Shown here: in pieces, positions 34,406 through 42,869 of the stretch | Layout: each line of letters begins with the position of its first letter | Numbering within the stretch: the stretch's first letter is position 1 | NCBI GenBank assembly: GCA_002500665.1 | Contig: DLRY01000058.1 | Location: 16,985-80,984 of the forward strand | DNA length: 64,000 bases | Reading direction: 5' to 3' | Origin: Opitutia bacterium UBA7876 | GTDB taxonomy: Bacteria > Verrucomicrobiota > Verrucomicrobiia > Opitutales > Seribacteraceae | Notes under the pieces: model-generated | Database searches by the model: none | Seen by the model: the letters and a program-made list of their open reading frames with translations, nothing else | What the model was told of the DNA's origin: nothing | Translations under genes and position numbers: made by a program

Positions 34406-34998
34406 TTGTAAATATCGAACTGGGATAGGTCCTGATACTCTTGTGTGACATCGGGGTTTTCATCCATTCCTGCCATCAGAACAAGTCCGCGTGCCGCAAT
34501 CTCAGGAGTCATGTACATATTCCAGCCAAGCATGTCGAAATTATCTAATCTATGATCGATCGGGTTCCTGCCATGATACCGTGCCCTTTGGAACCATTCA
34601 TAAGCTTCTCGGTCATCCGTAAGTATGGCTCCACCCTTTCCCAGTTTGAGGATTTTACTTGGGCCGGAAAATGACAAGCACATCAATTGACCCGGGATAT
34701 ACATGTCTCTCGTGAAGGAAAGGGCACTGTCCCAGACGGGCGTCGGTTCCAATTTATATCCTCCCTTGAGGAGTCTTTGTGAATCTATGAAAGAAACCTT
34801 CCCTCCTGCATGAATAATTTGGCATGGGACTGACATGTATGTGTGCTTAGGAATAGTAATTTCAATCCCCTCTATCCCTATCCATTTCAGGGAAAGAAAG
34901 ATAGCATTGGAGCAGGAGTCAACGGCTACGGCATAGGCGGAATTTGTATACGCGGCCAAACTATCTTCAAAATCCCTTGTAACTTTATGGGGGTTCAT
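34402..34998 (-). CDS. short DegT/DnrJ/EryC1-family PLP protein
   Basis: At 198 residues this is about half the usual DegT length. It keeps the PLP site: an active-site-like Lys in SFSGPSKILKLGKGG near residue 115, one residue further from SF than usual, and the downstream GGAILTDD. An Asp-containing strand, VWDSALSF, near 90 corresponds to the cofactor-binding Asp. The C-terminal substrate domain is missing or replaced by a short GWNMYMTPEIAARG segment. The ends are clean, with an ATG start and a four-base overlap into wbqC, so it looks like a genuine small subfamily and not a broken gene. Transamination of a keto sugar is the family reaction; activity of this form is unproven. Confidence 0.7.
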   Translation of the reverse strand: MNPHKVTRDFEDSLAAYTNSAYAVAVDSCSNAIFLSLKWIGIEGIEITIPKHTYMSVPCQIIHAGGKVSFIDSQRLLKGGYKLEPTPVWDSALSFTRDMYIPGQLMCLSFSGPSKILKLGKGGAILTDDREAYEWFQRARYHGRNPIDHRLDNFDMLGWNMYMTPEIAARGLVLMAGMDENPDVTQEYQDLSQFDIYK

Positions 34999-35069
34999 TG
35001 AGGCAAATCTCCAGGTGGACGGAAGCTCAACCTTTAGCAGGCGAAATGAAAATCAATCGGAAACCAAGC

Positions 35070-36824
35070 TTAATCATCAGTTTTTGAAATAAGAAAATTT
35101 TCCATTACGAGGTAATCCATATCGCTTTTTTCGAATGTCCTTAATGCATCGGTAGGAGAATTAACGATGGGTTCGCCTCTAAGATTGAAGGACGTATTAA
35201 GAAGCATCGGATACCCAGTGTGGTGCCGCATGGCGAGAAGCATTTTGTAAAATCTTGGACTAATTGCTTGTGAAACTAGCTGCACTCTTGCGGTATTGTC
35301 AACATGTGTGATCGCTGGAAACCTTCCTAAATATTTTTCTTTTACTTGAGCGATAGCGAGCATGTAATGTTCAGGCGAACTAGCAAAATGGTCTTGGGAA
35401 GCATGCTCGGTGGGATCAAGGAGTTCAAAATACTCTTTTCCTAAGTCTTCGGGGACGGATGGAGCGAAAGGTCTGAAGGGCTCTCTGAATTTTATCTTTG
35501 AGTTAACTATTTGCTGAATGTTCGGGTTGCCGGGATCCGCTATGATGCTTCTTGAACCCAAGGATCTTGGACCCCATTCAGCACGGCCATGAAACCATCC
35601 TGCGACACACCCTTGTTTTAAGTTTGACGCTAAAAAATCCAGAAGCTCATCTTCATCTTCATAATGAGTGAAACTTACTTCTCGAGTAACCAAAACCTTT
35701 TCTACTTCGTGAGCAGTAAAACCTATGCCCAGAAAAGGCGAAACCATGGGCTTATGAGTTGTCCTTGGGTTAGTTTTGTGGAAGTGAAGAAGTGCTGCAC
35801 CAAGGGCCCCCCCTGAATCCCCAGATGCTGGATGTACGTAAAGGTTGGTCCCAAGTTCGCGGATTAGCCTGCCGTTTGCAGCGGAATTAAGCGCCACGCC
35901 ACCTGCAAGACAGACGTTTTTTTCACCCGTTCGCTTAATGGCACTGTCAACAACATGCAAAATGATTTCTTCGGTACAAGATTGAACGCTGGCTGCAAGA
36001 TTCGCGTAGTTGTTGCCAGTGAATTGGCCGTCTTCACCCTTGATAATGAAATCGGACTCCGGGGTTCTTGGTTTTCCCAATAGCTGAACAAATTTTTTTG
36101 TATAGTGAGTGTCGAAGGGGGTGGCGAAATTAAAGTAGCTCAAATCGAACTTTATCAAGCCGTTATCGAGCAGAGAGTAAAGTTGTCTTATTTTATCAAC
36201 ATGTACGGGTTTTCCGTATGCCGCCATTCCCATGACTTTATATTCCCCTTCGTTTACCTCAAAGCCAAGAAAAGAGGTAAAAGCTGAGTAAAACAGACCA
36301 ATTGAATGAGGCATATTAAGCGAATTCAATTTTGATAGCACACCTTTTTTTGCTTTCGAGATCGTTGCTGTTTCGTATTCACCCACCCCATCAAGAGTAA
36401 TGACCGTGGCTTCTTCGAAAGGAGAGCAGTAGTAGGCGCTTGCAGCGTGGGAGCTATGATGGTCGATTTCGAAGTAGGGTATTTCTGTGTTCCCCAGAAA
36501 TTCATAAAGCCGATCTTTGATTTCAAATTTACCATGTGTTCCCCAGTGACTAATAGCTTTTTTGAGTCCCGTGCTGTCCGCCCGCAATGACTTGATGATT
36601 CTTGAGAATTTAAGGAACGGCCTTTCGTAGAAAACCAAGGCGTCTAGGTCTTCAGGCTTTAAGTTTGCCTGTTCCAGGCAAAACTTGATGGTCTCTCTTG
36701 GGAGGGCAGGATCATGTTTGATTCTGCTAAAGCGCTCTTCTTCAGATGCTGCGATGACCTTTCCGTCAACTACAATTGCAGCGGCTGCATCATGAAAATC
36801 GCAAGAAATACCAAGAATTTTCAA
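35070..36824 (-). CDS. carbamoyltransferase (NodU/CmcH family)
   Basis: The 584-residue enzyme transfers a carbamoyl group from carbamoyl phosphate to a hydroxyl, here presumably of a glycan sugar. It starts with the family's ILGISCDFHDAAAAIV, has the N-terminal metal-binding H-x-x-S-H block (DHHSSHAASAYY near 120-131), and the C-terminal Sua5-like domain includes GRAEWGPRSLGSRSI near 413 and MLLNTSFNLRGEPIV near 545. The start codon is TTG at 36824, one base after the stop of the SGNH gene; no ATG precedes the conserved N-terminus. Length is normal for the family. Confidence 0.92.
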   Translation of the reverse strand: MKILGISCDFHDAAAAIVVDGKVIAASEEERFSRIKHDPALPRETIKFCLEQANLKPEDLDALVFYERPFLKFSRIIKSLRADSTGLKKAISHWGTHGKFEIKDRLYEFLGNTEIPYFEIDHHSSHAASAYYCSPFEEATVITLDGVGEYETATISKAKKGVLSKLNSLNMPHSIGLFYSAFTSFLGFEVNEGEYKVMGMAAYGKPVHVDKIRQLYSLLDNGLIKFDLSYFNFATPFDTHYTKKFVQLLGKPRTPESDFIIKGEDGQFTGNNYANLAASVQSCTEEIILHVVDSAIKRTGEKNVCLAGGVALNSAANGRLIRELGTNLYVHPASGDSGGALGAALLHFHKTNPRTTHKPMVSPFLGIGFTAHEVEKVLVTREVSFTHYEDEDELLDFLASNLKQGCVAGWFHGRAEWGPRSLGSRSIIADPGNPNIQQIVNSKIKFREPFRPFAPSVPEDLGKEYFELLDPTEHASQDHFASSPEHYMLAIAQVKEKYLGRFPAITHVDNTARVQLVSQAISPRFYKMLLAMRHHTGYPMLLNTSFNLRGEPIVNSPTDALRTFEKSDMDYLVMENFLISKTDD

Positions 36825-36825
36825 T

Positions 36826-38037
36826 TCAAAGGTGCTTTTTGATAAAATGATGAACGATCTCAGCTATGAGCTTTAGACCATCTTGTGAAGGATGAGAGTC
36901 GTGGGGCAGGGTGAAGTACTTTTCGGTATTTTCAGATGGAATGCGTGGATAATCCCGAAAGTTTGCTATGGGTTGTCCAATGGCTTCCTCCAAGCTTGTT
37001 CTCAAGTTTTGAATTCTAATGTCGCTTGCTGCTCGTCCGCACAGCTCTGTGTGTTCAGGGATATTGATAATTTCGAAGGGTATGGCGGTATTCCGAAGAA
37101 ATTCGATGTTCTGGAGTAGCCGTTTGTCATTGGTGAAGTTGTCGAAACGCATCCGTGGGTTCCCATCGAACCTTTCGTATTTATGGTGGGGAAAGGGAGT
37201 GCCGAAGATTATTAAATTCCATAAAAGAGAGTCTACTTTGAAGAGAAATCGAAAATTTCTTACCCTTTGAATATTGATACGGTTAAGTTCTCTCTCGACT
37301 TCCAGCCAATTAGGATGACTTTGCTTTCTATGACTGGAATTTTCAAGCAACCAATCCTTTTGCTCTGCATCCAAAAAATAAGCTATATCGACAAAATCTG
37401 AGGATCTTTGATCAAATTCACTTTTATTTGAGACTACAAACCTGTTGAGATTACCAGTTTTCAGTTGAGAGTACCAAAATCGATCCCTGTCCAAGTCGTC
37501 GCTAATAAAAGCAAAAATGATGAGATCGGGCGTTAACTTTTCAATCGTTAAGCGCATCAAGTCAAACATTTGAAGTATGCCGTATCCACCCCTTCCGAAA
37601 TTGATCACTTTTAGATCAACTAAGCTAGTTGAATCCCTTATGATTGACTTAAGGTAGTCGGGCCAAGTGCGTCCACCCTCCACTCCTCCAGAACATTCGG
37701 TAAAAGAGTCTCCGAAAACTGCAATCTTGTAATGCGAATTAGAATTACATGGGATCGTATCGAATCCGACATTGCCGCAATCATTAATTTCCCAAAATGT
37801 AGTAAAGACAGGCTCTCCATATTTGAAGGTAATCCGGGCAGAATTGGTATTTTTTATGAAATTATAGCCTGTATCTTCGTTAAATTCGATATGGGGGGGG
37901 GCGATGACATTAAGCAATGGGATTGAGCAGATACGGAGCTTTCTTGGATAAAGAAACAATTTCAATCTGAACGATGCTTCGATAATGACCGCTGTAACAA
38001 ACACCACAGAAATAATTATAAAAATGTTATTCAACAT
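36826..38037 (-). CDS. membrane-anchored SGNH/GDSL-type hydrolase-like protein
   Basis: This 403-residue protein has an N-terminal membrane anchor (about residues 4-22) and an SGNH-fold domain. Block I is VFGDSFTECSGG near 110 with the nucleophile Ser, block II is NFGRGGYGILQM near 145, block III is an Asp-rich FISDDLDRD near 180, and block V is the terminal DSHPSQDGLKLIAEIV near 385 with the catalytic Asp and His. SGNH proteins in glycan clusters often add or remove O-acyl groups on the outer face. It lies between a small coupled gene and the carbamoyltransferase, an arrangement also seen in other glycan clusters. ATG start. Confidence 0.78.
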   Translation of the reverse strand: MLNNIFIIISVVFVTAVIIEASFRLKLFLYPRKLRICSIPLLNVIAPPHIEFNEDTGYNFIKNTNSARITFKYGEPVFTTFWEINDCGNVGFDTIPCNSNSHYKIAVFGDSFTECSGGVEGGRTWPDYLKSIIRDSTSLVDLKVINFGRGGYGILQMFDLMRLTIEKLTPDLIIFAFISDDLDRDRFWYSQLKTGNLNRFVVSNKSEFDQRSSDFVDIAYFLDAEQKDWLLENSSHRKQSHPNWLEVERELNRINIQRVRNFRFLFKVDSLLWNLIIFGTPFPHHKYERFDGNPRMRFDNFTNDKRLLQNIEFLRNTAIPFEIINIPEHTELCGRAASDIRIQNLRTSLEEAIGQPIANFRDYPRIPSENTEKYFTLPHDSHPSQDGLKLIAEIVHHFIKKHL

Positions 38038-38038
38038 T

Positions 38039-38233
38039 TTAGTACATAGTGTAAACGAATCTTGGCAATTCCTTGCTTTCCTCCTGTTTCTTCAACGATT
38101 GAAGCAAGGTACGAAAATGGAAGGCAAGGACGAGACCACTAACAAATTGCCTTTCAATGAAGATAGTTTTTGAAAGTATCTTGATTGCTCTGAGGTAAAA
38201 TCGTAGCCTGTTTTTTTCGTATTTAGCTCTCAT
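38039..38233 (-). CDS. small basic protein coupled to flanking glycan genes
   Basis: This 64-residue Arg/Lys/Phe-rich protein ends in LPRFVYTMY. It is probably real because its ATG overlaps the stop of the preceding glycosyltransferase gene (ATGA at 38230-38233) and its own stop is one base before the SGNH gene. The tail is reminiscent of the PFIYTLF ending of DUF5989-type small proteins found beside carbamoyltransferases, but the membrane helix typical of those proteins is weak here, so I do not assign the family. No function can be given. Confidence 0.5.
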   Translation of the reverse strand: MRAKYEKNRLRFYLRAIKILSKTIFIERQFVSGLVLAFHFRTLLQSLKKQEESKELPRFVYTMY

Positions 38234-40056
38234 TTGTGATCATTGATTGCTTTCTGCAGAAGCTTGATACGAGGCAGGATCTGAGTATCGAAGGAATTTA
38301 CTCTGGCAAAAGCTTCGCATCCCTTGCGAGAAAGTTTGTAAAGGGCATCCGTGTCCAAAAAGAATTCAAGCACTTTGTCGGCATTTTGTTGTGGTGAATC
38401 AGTGAGTCGAACAATCTCCTCGTCCCATGCATATTCAATATTTTGGTTGAGTTGATCCGTGACGAAGACAGCGGTTCCTGAAAGTCCCGCCTCAATTGCC
38501 GAAACATTAGGGGCTCCATCAATTGCACCAGGAGCAAGAACGAAGGGGCGACACGGCGACATCATAATGTCAATCCCGCTGTAGAAATTGGGAAAGAAAT
38601 GCATCGGTCGATGTCCATAAAAGTGAAAGTTGCCGGCCTTTAGTCCCAGAGGGATGGTTTTATCGTCGAATCCTCCAACTATATGAAAGTTGAATACATC
38701 GGAATGTGCAAGGAGGATTAATGCAGTCGCAATGAAGGTGTCGTATCCCTTGTCTTCCCCGCGAGGCATGTTTTTATTCGCGACGAAGGCGATGTCGAAA
38801 GTCTTTTTCCCATGAGGATAATGAACCTTGTGTTGGCGGTTCCGAATCAGGAAATCGGTGTTGCAGATGGGACCGTAAATGAACTCAATCTTACTTTTTT
38901 CAACTAGTTGGTTTTCGATTAGATAGTCGTAAATGGGTTTTTGTACAACGACTACTTTCTTGAATGCAGGGCTATCGAACACTTCTTTTAAACGCAGGTC
39001 TGAGCTTTGGTCGTTCAAGCAAAATTCTCCACCTGAATAGAGAGTGAATATCAATGAGGCTTTATTTGCCTCGACCAAAGGGAGAATTGCATGTGCGTTG
39101 CCTAGGAATAAAGTATAGTATACTTTTGCGTCTACTTGAGTTATCGGGCCGATTTTTTCAATAAGATCTGCATTCTTCGGGTAATGATTTGCATATGTAT
39201 CTATTACTTGCGCAAAATCTTTTCCTTCAGGAAAATCGATGCCGGATGTAATAGTCTTCGTCCTAGGTATATTCTCCAAGTACGCGTTAAACTCACAAGT
39301 GGTGAATGAACAGTGCAAACTGGGAAAAATTCTATCATATATCAAAAGGTCAAGACTCATAGGGGCGGAGTTTTCTCTACTAAGTTTGGCCTTGCCGGTC
39401 AGATCCGATATTAGCAAGTTGGTGCTGAAAATGTCATAAGGAGTGCTTGAGCCTATTTCTTCAAGTATGCTGTCAGCGAGCTCCTGCTTCCCTTGTTTTC
39501 TAAGAATTTCTACTTGCAGCATCTCCTTACTGTAAAGAATCGATTCATCATCCGATTTCTCAAGAGTTCCAAGCGCCTCCGGGAATTTATTTTGCCTTAT
39601 AAGTTCTTGGATCGCGTTGATATTCTCATTGTACTGACAGATGGAACTGCGGTGAAGGTACTTGAGACTTAGAGGCCTTGATTCATATTTCACTAGTTGT
39701 TTTGCTAAAGTAATCGACTGGCCTGAGTTCATTGTTTTTCCTGACTTTAGAAAGTTTATATTCGCATCAGGGGATGTGAGCTTTTTACCAGATATAAAAA
39801 TGACAATTTGTGGACCGTTCAGGTCAATGCGGTGAAAAAGATTAGTTGCCCTCATCTGCTCGAAGGTTTTTTTCAATGTTTGGGCTGAGAAGGAAATCAA
39901 GCTATCCGACTTTCTCTCAATTATGGCGCAAAGTGGAAACTCCCCTTCTTTAAGCTCTAGAGCTAGCTCAAGCAAGTTGTTGGCAAGGCTCGAGGTCATT
40001 AGACTTTCGACGCCGTCCTGATTTCTAACTCCAATAATCGAGTACTTGGATATCAA
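38230..40056 (-). CDS. GT4-type glycosyltransferase with large N-terminal region
   Basis: The 608-residue protein has an N-terminal helical region of unknown fold (about 1-240, with TPR-like LGTLEKSDDESILYSKEML) and a C-terminal GT-B glycosyltransferase. The donor domain contains FDIAFVANKNMPRGEDKGYDTF near 430, FHFYGHRPMHFF near 485 and DIMMSPCRPFVLAPGAIDGAPNVSAIEAGLSGTAVFV, which carries the GT4 acidic motif. The first usable start codon is TTG at 40056. The frame is open back to the stop of the previous gene at 40131 but has no ATG, GTG or earlier TTG, so a non-standard start or a longer N-terminus is possible. It overlaps the 64-residue gene. Confidence 0.68.
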   Translation of the reverse strand: MISKYSIIGVRNQDGVESLMTSSLANNLLELALELKEGEFPLCAIIERKSDSLISFSAQTLKKTFEQMRATNLFHRIDLNGPQIVIFISGKKLTSPDANINFLKSGKTMNSGQSITLAKQLVKYESRPLSLKYLHRSSICQYNENINAIQELIRQNKFPEALGTLEKSDDESILYSKEMLQVEILRKQGKQELADSILEEIGSSTPYDIFSTNLLISDLTGKAKLSRENSAPMSLDLLIYDRIFPSLHCSFTTCEFNAYLENIPRTKTITSGIDFPEGKDFAQVIDTYANHYPKNADLIEKIGPITQVDAKVYYTLFLGNAHAILPLVEANKASLIFTLYSGGEFCLNDQSSDLRLKEVFDSPAFKKVVVVQKPIYDYLIENQLVEKSKIEFIYGPICNTDFLIRNRQHKVHYPHGKKTFDIAFVANKNMPRGEDKGYDTFIATALILLAHSDVFNFHIVGGFDDKTIPLGLKAGNFHFYGHRPMHFFPNFYSGIDIMMSPCRPFVLAPGAIDGAPNVSAIEAGLSGTAVFVTDQLNQNIEYAWDEEIVRLTDSPQQNADKVLEFFLDTDALYKLSRKGCEAFARVNSFDTQILPRIKLLQKAINDHK

Positions 40057-40130
40057 GTCGTTGTCCGATATGTAAGCCTTTAAGCCGCTTAAAATAAGTG
40101 ACTCGGGAGTATTATGCTCGAATTCGGATT

Positions 40131-41753
40131 TTATGATTTAATCTTGTCTATTGTCTTGCACATTAGGGACTTAATTTTTTTCCGTACAAGCTCAATTTCT
40201 CTAATTTCTGTATTTTTGATCAATGGCTTCATTATTATGAAGCACCATTTAAGTTTTATAATTTCAAAAATGATCTCAAGTCTGCTCATGAAGGATAGCC
40301 TTTGACTTTGATCGAACCCTTCCATGAGATCCTTTACCAAATGACGAACGATTAAGGGACTTACTCTATTTTGAGGATGACAATAATAATCCGACACTAA
40401 CTTCGCCGGATCATCAAGTCCGGCGTATTCGAAATCGATGAATACCACCTTGTCGTTGTTCAAAATTGCGTTGTGCTCACCAAAGTCAGAAGGCGAAATG
40501 ATCAGCTCTTGGTAGCTTAGCATTTCATGGAACGCCGGTGAGGAAAGTAGCTTTTGAGAAATCTTATCGTATGGCCAAAGCAGAAATTCGGATACAAGAT
40601 CGATGATTGACGAAGGCATTCCATTGCTGATTGCAACCAGCCACTCATCCCGCCTTTTTTGAAGAATACCATGATGCTGACTTAGGCTTAGGGCACAATC
40701 CGTTGCCATGTATAATTGCTTGCCCACAAGTCTTTTGTGCTTTTGTAAGTCAAGGACAAAACGATTGAAAGAACGCCAAATACTAGTGGGGCATTTATTT
40801 AATTTCGACACCAATTTCCCTTCCACAAAGTTAAGGATGGCGATTTGGTTGGTGGGGTCGGAAGCAATGACTCTAGGAATTGAGTCAGGCATTAAGGGAG
40901 ATATCCGTTTGATGAAAAGGGTTTCCTTTTCAAATCTGCTGGGGTTGGTGAAATCCTTTTTATAAATCTTTACGCAGTATGAATTGCCCTTTGTGTTCCG
41001 TACTTTGATCAAATTGCTATTTATGCCACCATCCAATTTCCTTCGTGAGGAAATCGTACCAAGTTTGTTTGCTCTAAAAAAAGAATTTAAGTTAAATTTA
41101 CTCTCCCCGCCGCTCTTCTCTGTATCTTGATTTTTTTGTTCAAGAGATAGTATCCTCTGACTGACGATTCGCCATGAGTCGGCAGAAGCAAGATGGTTTT
41201 CGTTTTGAGGTGATTCATTACCTGAGGAAAAATGTATTTTAAAGCAAGACTTTGGGAATTTCGTGTGCTTTAGGACAGAGATCAGATCATCCACGAAAAC
41301 ATTGCATCGGCAAGAGATGATTCTATTGATCTTGCACTCGAGGGTTTGCTCAAAAAAGCACTCGTTAATTGATAGATTGATCGATTCCTCAGAGAAAAAA
41401 CCATTTTGGTTTAAAAACTCACGAGCTGTTTCATGCAGATTTACATCGCTAGTGAGTGAAGGAAATATTGACTTGTGGCTAATAATGACAAATCGACATC
41501 CATTCGCGGATTGGTCTCTAAGAAACTTTTTAATTCCACGATAACAACATGCACCAGAGATTCTTTTTCCATAAACTTCTCCCTGCAACTTTGTCCATTC
41601 AAGGTTCCCATCACTTTTCTTGAGAATGTGGGACTTGACCTGATCTTTTGGAGAAACTCCATTTTGTAGTTTAAGTCCTTGTTCTTTTGCTATCAAAGAG
41701 AAGATTTTCGAGTAATCTACAATCGTGTTATCGAAATCTAAGCCAATTATCAT
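40131..41753 (-). CDS. HAD-phosphatase / APH-kinase fusion protein
   Basis: This 540-residue protein joins two enzymes. Residues 1-185 are a HAD-superfamily domain: the D-x-D motif in IIGLDFDNTIVD at the start, a Ser/Thr motif in FVIISHKS near 92, and a DD motif near 150. Residues 225-490 resemble the aminoglycoside-phosphotransferase/choline-kinase fold: an ATP-site Lys in YCVKIYKKD near 262, a catalytic-loop Asp and Asn in SPSDFGEHNAI near 425 (Ser replaces the usual His), and the metal Asp in KVVFIDFEYAG. It probably adds or removes phosphate on a glycan intermediate. About 289 AT-rich bases without a gene follow upstream, to the sulfotransferase gene. Confidence 0.7.
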   Translation of the reverse strand: MIIGLDFDNTIVDYSKIFSLIAKEQGLKLQNGVSPKDQVKSHILKKSDGNLEWTKLQGEVYGKRISGACCYRGIKKFLRDQSANGCRFVIISHKSIFPSLTSDVNLHETAREFLNQNGFFSEESINLSINECFFEQTLECKINRIISCRCNVFVDDLISVLKHTKFPKSCFKIHFSSGNESPQNENHLASADSWRIVSQRILSLEQKNQDTEKSGGESKFNLNSFFRANKLGTISSRRKLDGGINSNLIKVRNTKGNSYCVKIYKKDFTNPSRFEKETLFIKRISPLMPDSIPRVIASDPTNQIAILNFVEGKLVSKLNKCPTSIWRSFNRFVLDLQKHKRLVGKQLYMATDCALSLSQHHGILQKRRDEWLVAISNGMPSSIIDLVSEFLLWPYDKISQKLLSSPAFHEMLSYQELIISPSDFGEHNAILNNDKVVFIDFEYAGLDDPAKLVSDYYCHPQNRVSPLIVRHLVKDLMEGFDQSQRLSFMSRLEIIFEIIKLKWCFIIMKPLIKNTEIREIELVRKKIKSLMCKTIDKIKS

Positions 41754-42042
41754 GAGGTAAAATTATATTTCTGGTGCAACCGCATTCCAGAATTAGCTTT
41801 GTTTTTGGTAAATAAGGCTCAAAGGGCAATTAAGGATAAAAGAGTGGTAAGTATCTGGTGACTGAGTGGATTATTTCGTTTATGTTGGGGACGCGGAAAT
41901 TTGACGCTCTCGTTAATAACTGATTTCTTCAAAATCAGTCTGCTGGCAGATAAGTCATTCAGTTCGACATAACTGGAGCATGGATGGAAATTTTCAAACC
42001 CATGATTAACGCCATTTCGGATACTTCGGCGCCTGCATAGTC

Positions 42043-42744
42043 CTATACAAAGTAAAAATTTTTCAGGGAGCTGGTGTAGTACGAGTAGTATCGCTTGTTT
42101 TGTTCAGGCGTCAATACAGCCATGAATTCGTCGGTAGACCCTTTGCGGAAGTTGTATTTTACCACTTTATCGTCTTTTTTGTCATTCCGAATGGGTTCAT
42201 TGAGGACTCCATAATCGAAACTCTTGATTCCATAAAATGAAACCAATTCCTTAAAGAAAGAAATTGGGTCTTTTTGGAAATCTTCAAATCTCATTATCTG
42301 ACAGCTGATCTCGGGCGAATCAAAGTTTAACCACTCGTCCATCTGATAAATCCAAGGTTTGAGATAAAAGTCGAATACGATGGGTACTTTTTCGTCGATT
42401 GACAACTCGTGAAAGTTCATTGGGATTCCGTCTTCTTGCCATTTCTTCTCATGGGCTCCGATGCTCATCTTGTATGATATGAAATGAAGTGCTGAAAGAG
42501 CCATTTGCCGAGGTTCTCGAATAGTGTAAACCACTTTATCTACACCTAGGATTTTCAAGTCATCAATGAGTTGATCCGGAGTGGAATGCGTTTTGACTAC
42601 ACTACCTTCAGGAACTTGTGAATAGTCAAGATAACCCGGTCCTCCGTCACCATATTGAATCTGCAGCCCGGCACCCTGTGATAACTTATTAATTACATAA
42701 GTGCTGGCAGCTTTGGGAATAGATCCGTAAACATATCGATTCAT
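42043..42744 (-). CDS. PAPS-dependent sulfotransferase
   Basis: This 233-residue protein has the three PAPS-binding elements. The 5'-phosphosulfate loop is GSIPKAASTYV at residues 7-17. The 3'-phosphate site is YTIREPRQMALSALHF at about 72-87, with the conserved Arg and Ser. A terminal FRKGSTDEF near 205 parallels the R-K-G motif. It should transfer sulfate from PAPS to a hydroxyl of the glycan. A 125-base gap separates it from the dehydrogenase gene and 289 bases from the HAD-APH gene, so it may have its own promoter, though none is clear. No cysteine-rich or membrane region is present. Confidence 0.8.
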   Translation of the reverse strand: MNRYVYGSIPKAASTYVINKLSQGAGLQIQYGDGGPGYLDYSQVPEGSVVKTHSTPDQLIDDLKILGVDKVVYTIREPRQMALSALHFISYKMSIGAHEKKWQEDGIPMNFHELSIDEKVPIVFDFYLKPWIYQMDEWLNFDSPEISCQIMRFEDFQKDPISFFKELVSFYGIKSFDYGVLNEPIRNDKKDDKVVKYNFRKGSTDEFMAVLTPEQNKRYYSYYTSSLKNFYFV

Positions 42745-42869
42745 CTGATGGTCTCCTGCATGGGGTTGTTGAGTATTGAAGGGAAAAGTTCCGGTTCAAG
42801 AGAGATAGGTATTTCTGATGCTTCTACTGCTGCGGCCAATTAGATATAATAATGGAAAGGATTTAAGCT

